Source: Apophysomyces variabilis (lineage: Eukaryota; Mucoromycota; Mucoromycetes; Mucorales; Mucoraceae). From it: DNA of 64,000 nucleotides. The notes under the pieces are model-generated. The model was not told where the DNA came from, did not search any database, and saw only the letters and a program-made list of their open reading frames with translations. This document shows positions 23,377-36,385 of the stretch, one piece after another. The translations under genes and the position numbers were made by a program. Location: contig MZZL01000055.1 of NCBI GenBank assembly GCA_002749535.1, positions 348,872 to 412,871 on the forward strand. The letters run 5' to 3'. The stretch's first letter is position 1; each line of letters begins with the position of its first letter.

Positions 23377-26300
23377 TGCAAGGTAAAATATTTAGGGAAA
23401 GAAAATTTCGATGGGAGCTTTTTCTGCGAAAAATTACACTATTTATTCTTCGCATAAAATTTACTAACATGCGGGGTACCAATTAGGTTCTTAAGATGTG
23501 AAAATGGCCCTTTTTACCCCACGGTTTTGATCGTGTATTCACATGAGCATAGCAAAGTGCTGGATTCACGTGTAATTCACAGTAGACATGATCAAACCCC
23601 AAACGAAAGTGACATAATACGTTTCTTATCATCTCTTTCAGCAAGTCGTTCATATACCGTTCCAAAACGTCTTTTCAGGAATAGAAAATCCATGAACCCA
23701 AATTTAGGAAAAGGGGCTTGGCTGGCGATAGATAACTGCATCAATGCATCCAACTGGGTCTGTCAAACCCAGTTATTTTGGCATGGCGCAATAGAAAGTC
23801 CAGAGTTAATTCTCGATTAGTATGCTAATATAGTTAATCATGCTGTAAAGTGGGCATTGACGGCATTTTTTATGTACACCATTTACTAAGTTAATTATAA
23901 TCTATTGTAGGATGCAAAAGCTTCTTTATATTCAGGTCCTGGACCCAGTCAGTGTGTAGCGCAGAGCAGCGCAATTAGGGAAATATTTGATGACATGTTA
24001 TGCACTTCAGCACCATGGCCAAGTTATCCGTGAATGTGGAAACCTAGATTTATATTCTAAGGCGCTAACTATTCCTAGCAAGCCGCCTGCATGCATGCAA
24101 AGAACAACAACAGGTACCTATTAGTGATAAGACAGCTTGGCAGAGTGCCCTATGTGATCAAAGCTAATCGTGCATTCTGTATATGCTCGGGTAGTATTTG
24201 CCTCACTATGCTTGCATACCAGCCAAATTTTACTATAATATCTGATGGAAGGAAACAAAGTCTAGGGCAGAGTCTGCTTCCATTTTACATGCATGACGTT
24301 TACGATATAAGGTTTCCCGATAACAACTGACTTCGAATCTAGAAAGTAGCTACAGGCTTCCTATCCGTAACAATTCGGCATTAAGGCTGGCTGATATAGT
24401 TATCCTTAATTAAACAGACCCACTTAACTGGTAGGTTACGATGACACTTTTATTAAACGGTACTTAGTTCCTTCTCTTAATGTGAGTACAAAAAAAATTT
24501 CATGGCAGATGTTTGTTATTTCACTAACGACGGGTATTTGGCGCAGTTGTCACACAATGCAGCAATCTTCTATTTGTGCATGCGTATACATAGTATGTTA
24601 CATAGCAGCTTAATGATTCCGAGTAAGCCTAATGGGATTAGATGCACTTACCCTAAATTCAATGCTAAGTGCATGAAATTAACGTGCGCTGGCACAATAG
24701 GATAATGTCCAACTTGTCAGGGAAGTTGCAAAGCGCGCCAACTGCATATAATTGATTGTATCAATATCAGGAAGTCCATTGTTTCTTTTTCTTTGCGAGT
24801 TACTTCCGTTATAAAGATAAAGAGGCAAAAACAAGAGCAAGGTGCAGCTCCGCCATGAAAACGGCACCTATGAAGTTTGTATGGACTTTGGGTATCCAGT
24901 CGCCGATAGCTACCACTGCCTGATTTAGCCGTAACTTTGCATAATCTTGCGGGCTACGGAAGCTACTTTAAGTCTGCTGCTGCTGCACGGGCAGCTAATC
25001 TTTGTAGTGCTAGCTTGATAAGTGTCAATTATATGATGTTCTATAGCAAATACGTCCTGCTCACTTTTTCAATAATAATGCGTAATCCTTATAGCCGTTA
25101 CTGGTGCAAACGGAAGCCAACAATATAAGGTTTATTATCATGGTTTTAGCTGAAACAGCGAAAGGAAATGGGTAGGACTGCGCTTAAACTTGTTTGTGAA
25201 CGTATTTTGCTAATTTTATTTTCTTGCCAGCTCTATTTTTGTGCTCTATGTAGTTTTGACAATACCCCAACGTACACTCTCCTTCAAGCACTCGTCAATG
25301 GGAATATCTCATAAAATTTTGTTGTTGAAGACATGCCTTCCTGAGAACGCAACAAGAAGAAAAGAATAAGCTAAGGTATAAGAATGCTCCAGTAGAAAAA
25401 AGTCCAGGGGTGGTGGAAGCAGTGGATCGCCGTTAGCTGAGGAAACATTTCTTGCACATGCGGCTAACTACGCAATTCCAATCTAACAAAGGCGTAGCAA
25501 GGATTACTTATCAAGTATGATCAAATCACATAAAGAAGTTGCCATTGCCTTTATTTTTGGATGCAGATATCCTTTATTTGCTTGCCTGGATACGTCATTT
25601 TTGCTCTGTTTATGCGGAGTGTAGGATGTTCATGCGCTACATACGATATCGATCGACGTTGAGAGCTTAAACGCGGTAAATCAGTTGCTGCATCGTGGTT
25701 TGATTGTCTCATCCGGTACGGAAACCGTGACGGATAATCTGGAGCTACTTACACTAAATAAAGTTTCGATCAAACTATGGTCGAACACAAGGTAATACAG
25801 ATCGGACCGTGTATCCGCACAAGGCACATCATTATGTTTCACTGAAATGACGCAGTTGAATACTTTAATGACATAGTTTGCTGCGATCTTGACCAATTTC
25901 ACCAGCTCAATCGAGATATACAGACATGTGCTCCTTCCTTTACAATTAGGACCTACAGCAATTCCCGTTCATTAAGGAAATTGATTGCTATCACTGACGG
26001 GAACGAAGTACTCCTGTTCTTCAAACTCGTCATCAACAACAAGGCAGAACACTTTAGGCTCCAGAGCAAGCACGGAAGGAATTAGCCTTCCTAACAAATG
26101 CGTTTTTCGGCACTACTTCTTCAGCATGTGTATTCGCAGAAATTTGCTATGGAAAACCTAAATATAGACCTCCGTTGTAAAAAACGCTGTCATATAACGT
26201 AAAAGGATTCTTGGAGCATGTATTTACAGCCAATAATCACTCGTCGTCGGTCATCATAGTTAAAATATGTCGACATTGCTATTTTGTGCAATACTAACAG

Positions 26301-27481
26301 CACTTCCACAGCAAGCTGAAATAGTAAGCAATGCATAAAGATATATGGCATAAACGTAAATGAATACGTTGAGAGCTAAGCAAAGAAAAATATATATTAA
26401 TTAAACCAACTTTTGAGCTAATCTATCCAACACTAATTCCTTGGTCCTTTGCAAGAAGAGCTTGTGTTCTCCAATGTTTACTGTGGGACAAAACAGTTTT
26501 ATGTGTCGCATAAATCCTATAAATCGCATACAACTTCTACAGAAATTGCATGGCTCAATGTAATTTGAAGCCACATATTGTATGACATACAACTTTCCGG
26601 CGACGTGTTCAACATTTCTATCCCGTAGTGTGTCCGAAATGCGAAACGAAGCTATGTAGCCTAAAGAAACGGATGATGAAATTAGAATAATATATACAAA
26701 GATGACAAGTGCATCATACTCGTTGTGACATTGGCTTAAAGTTTTGAAATATTTCTAAAAACCGTCAACTGTGGAAGTTTTTGGGGAGCTCTTGTTTAGT
26801 TTGTCATAACATGTTTCCTGAATTTCGGCAGTTTTACGTTTTTGTAGTTTGCCAGCTATCTCCCAGTTGAATTTTGATCCGTCCCTAGATAACGAGTAGT
26901 TAACCTTCTTCAATCATTGCTTCAATCAAATTGGTGGGCTTACTGGTAGTCGTTGTTCTTTATCGAAAATATATAGGCTTCGCTTTTGCTTTATTTTTCT
27001 TTAGCCACAATGACTCTCCGGAATCCGCAGCATTTATGAAGACTCGGGTTCCTATGAAATCTTAACATCCTATTTCCGGATCTCTATTTCATACCGGGAT
27101 GGATGCCTGCAATGCGTGTATTTGACGCATTGCCCAAATTCTGTGGCTTTTTCTCCAGTGGATAGATATCACGGTTCAGGTTTGTAAATCCAGGTTTTTA
27201 GGTAAAAAGTTAAATTCCGTCTTGCTGCACGGATACAAGGATACCGGGAATTGTTAGGTAATTAGCATGAAACACCTTTGTATACCTCCTCCCGCTCGTT
27301 CGAAAAGAATGGACGTATCAACACTATCTGTCTGTGTGTAAAATGAAAAGGACTGCGCCTTTGTGTCCGCTATGAAACAATGACGTACGATTACCATAAG
27401 AAAACTAGTTAAACCAATTGGCGCTCCACGCATACCTTGCCCAACAAGCTGGAAATGTCTCTTGGACGGTCCTAACTGGTC
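23377..27481. other. Long non-coding region, part 1
   Basis: About 4 kb with only scattered short frames. I see no family motif, tRNA or clear repeat. Probably decayed DNA between gene islands. Confidence 0.4.
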
Positions 27482-27671
27482 CAGGTAGAACACATTTTCC
27501 CATATTCCACTCACGCCACTCGTAGCCTCTACATTTTTCCTGGAATTTGTTCCTGGATATGTAACCGGTTCTGCTAAAGAAAATCAGCCAGTCAAAAGGA
27601 TCACTCTAAAAAATATTTACCCGAGTTTGCCCCACCTTGACCTTCTTCCCTTTACTGCTGGGTCCAGACAT
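27482..27671 (-). pseudogene. Gene-like 5' fragment, broken
   Basis: On the minus strand an ATG at 27671 starts a basic peptide (MSGPSSKGKKVKVGQTR) that ends at a good donor (GGGTAAAT). A second exon-like piece reads NVEATSGVSGIWENVFYLDQ and LGPSKRHFQLVGQ and ends at a donor-like AGGTATGC near 27440. The first junction does not keep frame with the available acceptors, and no third exon is visible. It could be the start of a FUN14-like or other small membrane protein gene that has decayed; this is a weak guess. Confidence 0.25.
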
Positions 27672-28181
27672 GTGTAGATAAGGAAATCAAGAGAATACAA
27701 CGTAAGCAGGGTAGAAAGAGCAAGAATGCATGTTTGCCGGGGCTGTGTTTATGCTTAAAGGCGATGGGCTTTTGAAAACAATCGTCGCTGAATGTTTGGT
27801 CATGTGTGGTTCTTTTCGTTTTTTATTATGTGAGAAGCAATAAGGGATAAAGAAAAGAGGATTCGAAAGCGAGACGAAAGAAAAGATTCCAGGTAATGTC
27901 TTTTTCTGCTGTGTCGAACTACATGTTGCAGATAACGAATTGTCAAGAATTACACTTCATCTGATGCTTGTTTTAACCGTAATAAAGAGTTACTTCGCAG
28001 GTTTTTATCTAGTTTCAATTTATCCATCTATATGTCTACGGGTTATAATCACCATTTCACTAATAATTGCTCGATCATAGATTAGCAAGGTTTGAGAATA
28101 AGTTTTCACCAGAAGACATATAGGTTGGTGTGTATATACATATCAATTCAGTGTCAGAAGTAAACGATCCAGTTGACGTAC
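27672..28181. other. Non-coding spacer
   Basis: Flank of the two orphan exon-like pieces; nothing else seen. Confidence 0.35.
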
Positions 28182-28263
28182 CAGTTTGAGCGTACAAAAA
28201 CCGCGTTCTCGCTACAAGTGAAGATGGATAATCCCGGAATTCAACTGATTTGGGATGAACCAT
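28182..28263 (-). pseudogene. Orphan first-exon-like piece
   Basis: ATG at 28263 opens MVHPKSVEFRDYPSSLVART then RFLYAQTG and runs into a good splice donor (G|GTACGT) at 28181. The peptide looks like real protein sequence but I do not recognise it, and I find no matching downstream exon. Possibly the remnant of a lost gene. Confidence 0.25.
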
Positions 28264-31200
28264 TTTTGAATTGATGGAACAGTAAAATTGATTATTTCCT
28301 TAAGCAGGAAAGAAATAAGCCTATATCAAGATGTTCAGCAAACCAAAAACACTGTATCAATACTGCTTATTGCTACTAAACCTAACCGCTGTTCATTCTT
28401 TGCATTCAATAGCATAGCTTATGGCGATGCTGACCTCTGAGGATCACGAAATGTCATGGCCCGCTTCCTGCGAAGATAATTCTTGCCTACCAGATATAAC
28501 AAGTCAAATACAGTATAAATGGACCTTTTTATTTCTGAAACTAATAGAAGGTATCGTCCTGTTATTTTGGACGCAAACACCCGTTGTCCTTGTCGTTATA
28601 TACAAAACAAGTAAAGTGTACCCAGAATTTGAGTATATGCAATACCGCTGTTTGCGACAACCTACTTTGACAACGGCTGTCCTTAGTACAGAAACGCATT
28701 GCTTGAAAGGCGATACATTGAGATGATGCTACTGCGTCAATGACAACACGAAGGCGATTTGTCTTACATCTGCATGAAAGGAAAAAACCAATAGGCACTA
28801 TAGTTGATCTTAAAAAAAGGCGGGCTAACCAGACGTTCCTGATCTGTAGTTTTGAATGACTGGCGCTCAAAGCTTACCCTGTCTAAAGATGCACGCACCA
28901 GGATCCCATCTGGTAAGAAGGCTAGAGAAACTAGGAGTTTTACTCATACAGTTTTCTTATGTACAGATGTGGGATAGAGATGTAAACAAAGGGAGAGCAT
29001 TAGGAAGGTCTTGAGAGCCTATGGAGCACGAAGAGAAATTTTTTTTGAGAGCAGCGTCATCGCATCGTCCATCTCAAGATGTGAACGCTTAATAAACTGG
29101 TTGTCTTAGAATTTAATGCTTACGATGACTCTGAATCCATGTCAGGGAAGCTTTCTTACTAGATATCAATTTGCTTTGGATATACCAAACACAACGAACA
29201 ACAGTAGATTGGTCATGTATGGATGGAAGGCGATGCCTGCAAAAAAGGTTGTCGAGTTGTATTAGGTGGGACAACATTTGCTTATGACACGCACGTACTA
29301 CGTCTCACAAGAAGACCTTTCATTGATCGTTGCGCAATCCGTTTTGTTAAAGTTAATTTCACTCAATCTTCCGATTTTCTGTTATCGGCTTCTGTTATTC
29401 ACTGAATCTTTGCACTGTTTTCTACATCATACTGAATTTCAAGATGATGTTTGCCTCAGATGCTCTCGGATCTGATGGGATAAAAATGGTCAGTCATGGG
29501 AATTCAACCTCTTCCTTTTTTTCTCCCGCAAAACCTTTTCTTCACATCCTTTACTCAATCTCCAATGCATGATTCGTAAGTCTATTCTTTTAAAGAGATT
29601 TTTTTTGGTCTTTTCATACATACTTCGACTAAAGCTGTTTTTAAGACTGTTTTACATATCCAACAAGCCCTGTCGTAATTCCATCCAAAGAAAACTGGTA
29701 TTCGATCATGTAAAGTACCCATCTTTACAATCATAAAACAGTAATGTCCTCTTTTTTAAGCCAGGATGCTTATGTTTCTTGCTTGAACCGCTGATATGAG
29801 ACATCAAGTTAAAGTTCAATACAGTCAAAGGTAGAATTCTAATAATGCTTTCCATTTCTCATTATCTATTTTGTCAGTATCTTAAGCCGGTCAAGAATCT
29901 GTCAAACGGAAGTTACTTTGTACTTCTTTTGGTCAAGCTGCAAAGGTAAGACTTAAACGACGTATCAGGTCGATTTGTCTAACCGAAATATGCACATTTA
30001 ACTTTTTATCCATCGTATTAAACACGTTTTCATGTCAGTTTCTCGTCGGGCATCCAATAATTGAATTATCTTGAAGTATACATCGTATGCCAAAAATGGC
30101 TTACGCTTTATCTAATATTACCTTTTTAGCCTACAAAGACAAGAGCAAGGTTTCACAAGGTCTACAACAATGACAGGCAGCTCCATAGGTGACTGGGCAC
30201 ACAGGCTGATTATGAGGTACATCAAGTCACTTTTCGAGTGGTAAGGCGGTTAGAGACCCGTCATCCTAGTCTCCATGATAGACCCGGCTCTCTGATGCTC
30301 TCTGTTGAATTTCCGGAGAACAGTGTTGATGCTTTCTGTCTGATTTTCCGGAAAGTGGCAATGTCAGTAAATACAGCTTTTAAATGACGGCGGTTAACTG
30401 GTACGGATGAATGTTTCCAATACAGATGGATCACAATGATAAATAGCCTTAACTTCACCATCCTTGACATTGTCCCTCGTAAACTGCAAACTTGTCTATG
30501 TCCTACGTAACATTTTTCTTTAACAATAGATAATCATTCGCTAAAAACTTTTGTCAGATCCAGGAAATGGAACCGTGATTTGCGTACAAAATCAGGCTTT
30601 AAATTTTTCTTCCTGTAACAGCACGGTTAGATGCTGATTGACTGAAGACTTTAGCGGAGAGCTACCAATATTACCATAGATATGCTCCATGAGAGTGAAA
30701 TAAACTTTTACTACGTTTATAAGCCAGAAAGCAGTTCAGCGGTCTGCTTGACAAAATGGATGGGTTTTAATATCAGTTTAGGTTGTTAGCAAGTATAGCA
30801 TATGATGTTCAAATTTCTGAAAGGGGATTTTGTACGGACTGGGAAAGCTTAATACGTAAGTCAACTACGGCGCGCTATTGTATCCCGGTCTAGTTTTCCT
30901 AACCGCACATGCTGTATATAATGGATAAATTCGTCTGATAAGGAACATATGGGCGCTTATTTAACTTAAACAATGTTCTTGCTTGTTGCATGTATATAGG
31001 ACCACAGAGACGAGCTGATCCTGAATGTGCTATAACGATAGTCAGGTGATATACAGTGCCAAAAAACACGTTGCTCACACAAGCCTCAGAAGGCAGCAAG
31101 AAAAAAAAAATGCAAAGTCGAATTATTTCTTTTTAATTGGCGTTGCTTGAGTTTACTTCCGGGTAGTTCACGTACCGAATTGGTAATTGGATTTTCCATA

Positions 31201-31335
31201 CCTTCAGGTTTTGTAATCCCGATTTAACTTTATATGGTAGTGCGGCGTTTGGAAACAATGGCGGGATGGGCTCTATATAATAAAATGCGAATCCTGATCT
31301 CTACATTTTAATTCTTTGTATTTATCATTGGACTT
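28264..31335. other. Long non-coding region, part 2
   Basis: Scattered short frames only. The last ~100 bp include a TATA-like CTATATAATAAAA at about 31270-31285, probably part of the promoter of the first fused P450 gene. Confidence 0.4.
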
Positions 31336-34300
31336 ATGTCTCAAAATAGCCTCACCTCTGTCATCATTGTACACAAAGGTTCAACAAGTGTTGAAGCAGA
31401 TGGCCGCGTTATCAGTTTTGGTAATGGAGCCAATTTGGAAACCATCCGTGGCCTAGCGGCAGAGAAGCTTGGTATTACCGGTCCTCAGACAGACATTCTA
31501 CTATTGGACAGCTCCGGAAAACCGCTTGATGGTGTAGATCATGCTCGCCAGCAGCAAGTAATCTATATCGATATGAAAGACGACATCAAGGAAATTGTTC
31601 CTGGTCCGCCGAAGCTACCTTTTGTGGGCAATCTCTATGACCTACTGCCAGATATGTAGGTAACTTTCTGAGTGAGTTCAGTTACTCTAACATATTATTG
31701 AATAGGACGAAAGGATTTCTCAAATTATTTGATAAATATGGTCCGTTAATAGACGTGAGTATCCTTAGCAACAGAATCATCGCTACGAATGATCCTGCTA
31801 TTGCGAAAATATTCCTCAAGGAATCCGAGTACTTCACCAAAAAAATTGTGGGTCTCCTAAAAGAAGTCAAACTGTTTGGGGGCCAAGGTTTATTCACTAC
31901 GGATACTGCTGATGAGGATTGGAAGTTGGCACATAAGTTGTTGATGCCAGCATTCAGTCCCCGCGCCATGAAGGTAACGAACGAAAGGAATATGACGCAG
32001 GCTCCTAATATGTTCCATTGACACAGGCATATCAAGAAGCAATGGGTATTATAACTCAACAATCTATAAAGGTTCTTGAGAGCTTCAATCCCGATGAGCC
32101 TGTGGAGATTCTTAAATGGACAACAAAGATTACTCTGGAAACTATCACTCAGATCGGATTTGGTTACCAGTTTCACCTGCTAGACGGTCGAAATCAAACA
32201 GAACCACCGTTTATTGAAGCCATGAACTATTGCATGGGCCAAGTCATAACTCGTTCTCAACAGGCATGGATCAGGAAACAGTTACCATTCGAAGCGAACC
32301 GTCGATTCAAAACGAGCATAGAATTAATGCATCAGACGGTCGATGAAGTTATCCAAGAGCGCAAAAATAATCTAGATGCTCATCGTAGCAGTCGTGATTT
32401 GCTGGACTACATGTTGAACGCACGAGATGAACACAACTTAGGCTTGTCGGACTCAAACATCCGCGACCAAGTTCTCACGTTCCTGATAGCTGGACATGAT
32501 ACCACATCCAACTCATTAGCATGGGTATTGTACGAATTGGCTCGTAACCCTGACATCGAGGCAAAAGTTTTGCAGGAAATTGTCAACGTTGGTATTACAC
32601 ACGACAAGTTACCCACCGCAGAGCAGATCGGCAATTTGAAGTACCTGCACAAAGTACTCAAGGAGACTCTGAGAAGGCATGCTCCTGTTCGTGGAGTCTT
32701 TAAGACCTGTCAAAAAGACTGTATCGTTCCAGGAGGTTATCTGATCAAAGAGGGAACAACAGTGTCCGTCAATATATACGCTATGCATCATAATGAAAAT
32801 GTTTACCCAGATCCTTATAAATGGGATCCCGAGCGCTGGACACCAGAGGCTGAGCAGACTCGTTCACAATTTGCATGGATACCTTTTTCCACGGGTCCTC
32901 GAGGTTGCATCGGTATGGCATTCTCTCTGCAAGAATCAAAGACAGTGCTGTCAATGCTTTTACACCGTTTCCAATTTCGTTATGGTAAGATCATATTATA
33001 TTCCAAATCCTGCATGGGCTTTTGTTCATTGATAAGTTTAGATGGACCGCCGGTTGGGTTTGACTCCAAACTGCCCTTCACCAAGCCAAGCAACATGTAC
33101 ATGACGATCCATACACGGGCAAATCTCCCAGAACCGGAAACCAAGGTTTCTTCCCAGATTCCTTCATCTAGCCTGCCAGAAGCATGCTTTCCAAGCCAGG
33201 ATACATCCCAATTCGTAATTGAAGAGAATCATGCAATTAAGCTTCCGCCCATTACCTTCCTTTTTGGAACACAAACTGGCACTGCCCAAGATTACGCTTC
33301 TCAGCTGGCGCTCCAGGCCAGACAATTTGGCTTCAAGAATGTAACCACCTGTGAAATGGATGAGTGGAAGGTTCTGCAAACGGGTAGCCACAAAGGAGAT
33401 ACCAATGAACTCGTTGTGATATGTTCTGCTACTTACAATGGCCAACCGCCTGATTCGGCTGAAAAATTCGACAAGTTCCTGGACAAGACAAAGGAATCAG
33501 GCAACGAAAAACTTCTTAACGGTGTCTCCTACGCTGTCTTTGGTCTTGGTAACAAGAACTGGCGTACGTACCAGCATTTCCCCATCAAGATCGACCGTTG
33601 TATGGAAGAATTGGGTGCTGAACGTTTCTACACCCATGGTGAAGGTGATGCAGATAAGGACATGGATGCTATGTTTAATGAATGGTAAGGGATATTGATG
33701 GTCCAAAGGATCATTTTTAAGTGCTCACACATCATTTTCTTTAGGTGTGCTTATTTCTGGACTCACACATTGGAGTACTTTGGCGTTGCTGTCTCGAAAG
33801 GCAGTTCAGTTGTTCCTGCAGCTTCTGCTGGCAACGAAACCAAGGTTGTCAAGGTCAACTTTGTGAATCCCAAGGAGACCGAGAAATGGACAGTAGCACA
33901 AAACAACATTAATGGTCAATGCACGGCCAAGATCCTGAACAACCGAGAACTACAACATTCTGGTGCCGAACGTAGTACACGCCATATCGAACTGGACATT
34001 ACCGGTGTTGCTCCTCTGGGCGATGCTCCTTATGCAGCTGGTGACCATCTTGAAGTTATGCCCGAGAACGATCCAGCCGTGGTGGAAGCCATCGCCTTGA
34101 GCTTTGGTTGGATTCTGGACTCTGTGTTTGAAGTGGATCCAGAGAGTTTGGAAGGTATTTCTCCTCGTTCTTTGGCTGCTTCTATTCAAGGACCCTGTAC
34201 CATCCGCAATGCCCTTACCTACTACGCCGACCTTTCTTCTCCTCCATCACGTACCTTGTTGGCCAACTTTGCCTCTCAGCTCAGAAAGCTTGCACCCGAA

Positions 34301-35140
34301 ACGGCTGATAAGTTTGAGAAACTAACAATGCCTGACCAAAACGGCAATGACCAGTATCCTGCATTCGTTACGGAACATCGTAACCTTTTGGATCTTCAAA
34401 AGGCTTTCCCTCAAGTCAATCGTCTTGATCTCGGCCAATTCCTTGCGGCTGTTGGTGTTATGCAACCTCGTCGCTATTCCATCGCCTCCTCACCTTTGCA
34501 GCACCCTACCGAAGCGCATTTGGCTGTAGGTGTTGTCGACGATCTGGTCAACGGTCGCCACTATTATGGCCTCGCTTCTTCTTTCCTCGCCCGCACCAAT
34601 TCGGGTTACATCCGTGCTGCGCTTAAGTCATCCAAGAGTGCATTCGGTCTTCCATCCGACCCCAGTGTGCCTGTGATCATGATTGCGGCCGGTACTGGTT
34701 TCTCTCCGTTCCGTGGTTTCATCCAAGAGCGTGCACAGCAACGCGCCAGTGGCCACCAGGTGGGATCTCTTGTTCTGTTCTTTGGCTGTCGACGACCCGA
34801 TCAAGACTACATCTACTCTGAAGAGCTTGAGGCATATGTCAAGGATGGTCTACTGAAACTTCATGTTGCATTCTCACGATTAACACCGCCTTCACCTGTC
34901 AAATACGTCCAACATCAGCTATTGGCTAATGCTGGGGAAGTATGGAAACTCCTTTCTACGGAAAGTGGCAAGCCTGCCAATATCTATGTTTGCGGTAGCG
35001 GTGCAATGAGCCGCGACGTGCGTAGAACGTTTGTATCGATGGCCATGAGCTTTGGTGAAGCTAAGACGGAAGAAGAAGGTGAAGCATTCCTTCATAAATT
35101 AATGGATGAAGAACGTTACAACGAAGATGTCTGGGGCTAA
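31336..35140 (+). CDS. Self-sufficient P450-reductase fusion with N-terminal beta-grasp-like domain (copy 1)
   Basis: Predicted 1,194-residue single-chain monooxygenase of the CYP505/P450-BM3 type; relatives hydroxylate fatty acids near the chain end. Exons: 31336-31655, 31706-31973, 32027-32984, 33042-33684, 33745-35140. Residues ~6-80 form an extra domain (SVIIVHKGSTSV, DGRVISFGNGANLETIRGLA, QQVIYID). Then PGPPKLPFVGNL starts the P450: I-helix FLIAGHDTTSNSLAW, K-helix KETLRR, haem loop FSTGPRGCIG. The FMN domain has LFGTQTGTAQDYA and FGLGNKNW; the FAD/NADPH part has RRYSIASSP, GTGFSPFRGFIQER and the end YNEDVWG. No membrane anchor, so probably cytosolic. Intron 3 (57 bp) has no stop and could be retained; the second copy's intron has a stop, which supports removal. 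Tandem with copy 2. Confidence 0.95.
33250..35140 (+). repeat. Near-identical reductase tract, copy 1 (mate 38340-40230)
   Basis: From ATTACCTTCC in exon 4 to the end of the coding sequence this segment matches 38340-40230 with a constant offset of 5,090 bp. By eye I count about eight base differences. The 60-bp intron 4 matches completely. Upstream (P450 part) and downstream (3' UTR) the two copies differ strongly. Confidence 0.95.
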
Positions 35141-36385
35141 ACAATAGCGATGCTAATTGAAAGGATGAAAGCAAAAATGCTTGGTATATTATAGATATAG
35201 ATTTTCCGTTCGATGATGCTATAGATTGTAAGTCGTTACGTTATATTGTTTCATAAACTATTCTATCTGTATGGATACAAGAATACGCATGGTCTAGTTT
35301 ATTGGCACATGCATATCGAACCGATTTGCAAAGAGAAAACCCTGGGTATTTAGTATAACTGAAAATTTAGGCGCAGCAATCGGCAGTTCCCAAGGAAATT
35401 GGATCCTGTCCAACCATTCAGTTACCACGTATCTCCGCTGATTTTGCACGGATCAGGCGTGATCTACGTGAATGTCATTACGGAACAAATCTATCAACAA
35501 AGAACAAGAAGAAAAGTATAACATGGACATTGCATCCATGATAGCTAGAAATTCATATAATTATCCAGGGCATGAATAAACCTTTTATTGTTCAGTGGAT
35601 CCGATCAATGATTGAAGAATCTATCCATTTTTATTTAGCGGCTAAAGGTTTTGGCTCATCCCATTTGTTGGACTTACCAAAAAAGACGAGAAAGGAAAGA
35701 GGAAATTGACGGACTTGTATAAAGCTCTTACGACAACGTGTTTGCATTTAAATTAAAACTTTAAGCTATTCTAACTAAAAAGCTAGAACACCCATCAGCA
35801 AGAAGAAGGATATTCAAATTTAGGAAAGTACTTAGACAATGAAGTGGAATCAAAGTGATGGCTGATGGATGGATTGCTTAAATTGGGCCAAAAAGAATTA
35901 CTTAGATGCTTTCGGGAAGAAATGATGTAATTTTAAGCCACAAACAACGAGAGCATGTAACACTTGGGAGATCTGGTACGTCCAGAACAAAGCAAAGCGG
36001 CGTGGCTCAACCCCGCATGTCATACCGTATTACCAAGTAACATTCGGAGACGGTTTTACCGGCGGCTAATCCTGTTCGGCTGACACATTCTTTTATTTGG
36101 AGGGCAGCTATGACTCAAACAACACTACGGCCACACAAGCACTTGTAGATAGCAAGAGCACGCCCTGGAGTCGATTTAACGATCGTACATTTCATTACGA
36201 ATAGAATCGGGACTGGAAAAGTAATCAATTCTATTTCCAATTTCCTGATCCCGTCGGTGTCTAAATATGGAAACGCGAACCGCATGGGCTGTTGAACTAT
36301 AATCCCGGACATCAGCCTTATAAAAGCCCAGCTTTGACACCTTTTTTTTTTCTTCTTTTGCTTTTATTTCATCAGATTCACACAC
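35141..36385. other. Spacer between the two fused P450 genes
   Basis: About 1.2 kb carrying the terminator of copy 1 and the promoter of copy 2. I see no similarity to the region upstream of copy 1. Confidence 0.5.

Noticed and set aside
32985..33041. Intron 3 of the first fused P450 as coding sequence
   Set aside because: It has no stop, but the same position in the second copy is an intron with a stop codon, and removal joins the domains cleanly.
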